From contig NZ_CP123639.1 in NCBI RefSeq assembly GCF_029889745.1, positions 472,501-536,500 on the forward strand: a stretch of 64,000 nt of DNA, read 5' to 3'. The position numbers were made by a program, and so were the translations under genes. Below the pieces are notes generated by a model. The model was not told where the DNA came from, did not search any database, and saw nothing but the letters and a program-made list of their open reading frames with translations. This document shows, in pieces, positions 63,369 through 64,000 of the stretch. How positions within the stretch are numbered: position 1 is the stretch's first letter; the number at the start of each line of letters is the position of its first letter. This DNA is from Ligilactobacillus faecis (GTDB lineage Bacteria > Bacillota > Bacilli > Lactobacillales > Lactobacillaceae).

Positions 63369-63404
63369 ACTCTACAAGAAGATAAATGTGAGGTAGAGTT
63401 TTTA
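63369..63404 (+). terminator. Attenuator-like hairpin in the hflX leader
   Basis: ACTCTAC, 17-nt loop, GTAGAGT followed by TTTT, 10-15 nt after the predicted transcription start and about 90 nt before the hflX ATG. Could stop transcription early. Confidence 0.45.
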
Positions 63405-63490
63405 CGTTCAAATAAAAAAGAAAGGAAGGCTATATTTCTTTTTCAGAGCTGCACTGCATCTCTGCTTACATTTATATAGCATCAAATTAT

Positions 63491-64000
63491 ATGACACCTG
63501 TGATCTTAGCTGGTATCGAAAACGAAACTGAAAATTTTTCTTATACGATCGCTGAATTAGATGCTTTGGCTACCGCTGCAGATCTGCAAAGTACGCGGAT
63601 CTTCAAGCAGAAACTCGAGCATCCGATCGCTGCTACTTATTTGGGCAAGGGTAAGGCAGAAGAGATCAAAGAAGCAGCACTCCAAACTGAAAGTGAGATC
63701 TTAGTCGTCAATGATGAATTGACTCCGACCCAGATCCGTAATTTAGAAAATATTACTGGGCTAGAAGTGATCGACCGCACTGCTTTGATCTTACGCATCT
63801 TTTCAAGCCGGGCGAAAACACGCGAAGCTAAGCTCCAAGTTCAGATTGCTAAATTAAATTATCAATTACCCCGTCTCCATACAAATTCAGCTGAAAAACT
63901 GGATCAACAAACTGCTGGGGGCGGTTTTACTAACCGCGGGGCTGGGGAAAAAAGACGCGAGCTAGACCGCCGCGTCATCCAAAAGAAGATCAGCGCTCTA
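63491..64000 (+). CDS. hflX: GTPase HflX, N-terminal part
   Basis: The plus strand from ATG 63491 is open to the window end (170 codons) and gives the HflX N-terminal domain: VILAGIENETENFSYTIAEL, LGKGKAEEI, VVNDELTPTQIRNLE, VIDRTALILRIF, RAKTREAKLQVQIAKL.Y and the glycine-rich GGGFTNRGAGEKRRELDRR before the G domain. HflX is a ribosome-binding GTPase that splits stalled or dormant ribosomes under stress. No Shine-Dalgarno lies close to this ATG; AAAGGAAGG is about 60 bases upstream (see findings). Confidence 0.93.
   Translation, partial: MTPVILAGIENETENFSYTIAELDALATAADLQSTRIFKQKLEHPIAATYLGKGKAEEIKEAALQTESEILVVNDELTPTQIRNLENITGLEVIDRTALILRIFSSRAKTREAKLQVQIAKLNYQLPRLHTNSAEKLDQQTAGGGFTNRGAGEKRRELDRRVIQKKISAL

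Overview
The window looks like a chromosomal segment of a low-GC Gram-positive bacterium of the family Lactobacillaceae. The 16S rRNA variable regions resemble the Ligilactobacillus (salivarius) group as I remember it, though I cannot fix the species. T-box and lysine-riboswitch control, LPxTG proteins with KxYKxGKxW and YSIRK-type signal peptides, Mub-like repeats and the acetoin pathway all fit a gut-dwelling lactobacillus.

Layout. 1-2640: start of a minus-strand rRNA operon (16S, tRNA-Ile, tRNA-Ala, 5' end of 23S) behind three tandem near-consensus promoters. 2641-17222: housekeeping genes: a histidine phosphatase, serS behind a T-box, a lysine permease behind a lysine riboswitch, alsS-aldB for acetoin, a GNAT/DUF805 pair, a plus-strand TauE/DUF1634/LCP group, an IS4-family element sitting in the LCP gene's terminator, a cold-shock protein, a DtxR/MntR-type regulator and a pseudouridine synthase with a previously unlisted 58-codon membrane ORF. 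17351-25440: a mobile-element-rich stretch: PAP2 phosphatase, an intact IS605-type element (tnpA/tnpB with a probable omega RNA), decayed tnpB and IS607-like remnants, an APC permease, an orphan 178-aa membrane protein and a possible structured small RNA.

25547-39819: one giant mucus-binding adhesin (about 4,750 aa if read through) broken by a 2-base expansion inside a five-A run. It contains five 1,122-bp tandem repeats, and its promoter abuts 19 copies of a hexanucleotide, an arrangement that suggests phase or level variation. 40386-48933: D,D-carboxypeptidase, an OmpR-type two-component system, a methyltransferase-like protein, proBA, a DUF915 hydrolase and a PTS EIIC. 49214-56773: a second giant LPxTG adhesin (2,519 aa) with six 420-bp repeats, sharing modules with the first. 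57231-63002: the oppA-B-C-D-F oligopeptide importer with a hairpin between oppA and oppB. 63491-64000: start of hflX behind an unusual leader.

How the parts fit: surface adhesion (two adhesins), wall remodelling (LCP protein, DacA, two-component system) and peptide/amino-acid supply (Opp, LysP, APC permease, proBA) dominate. The regulatory RNA switches couple serS and lysP to their amino acids. The most noteworthy observation is the giant adhesin with a repeat-abutted promoter and a repeat-internal frameshift. All promoter, terminator and RNA calls come from reading the sequence by eye.
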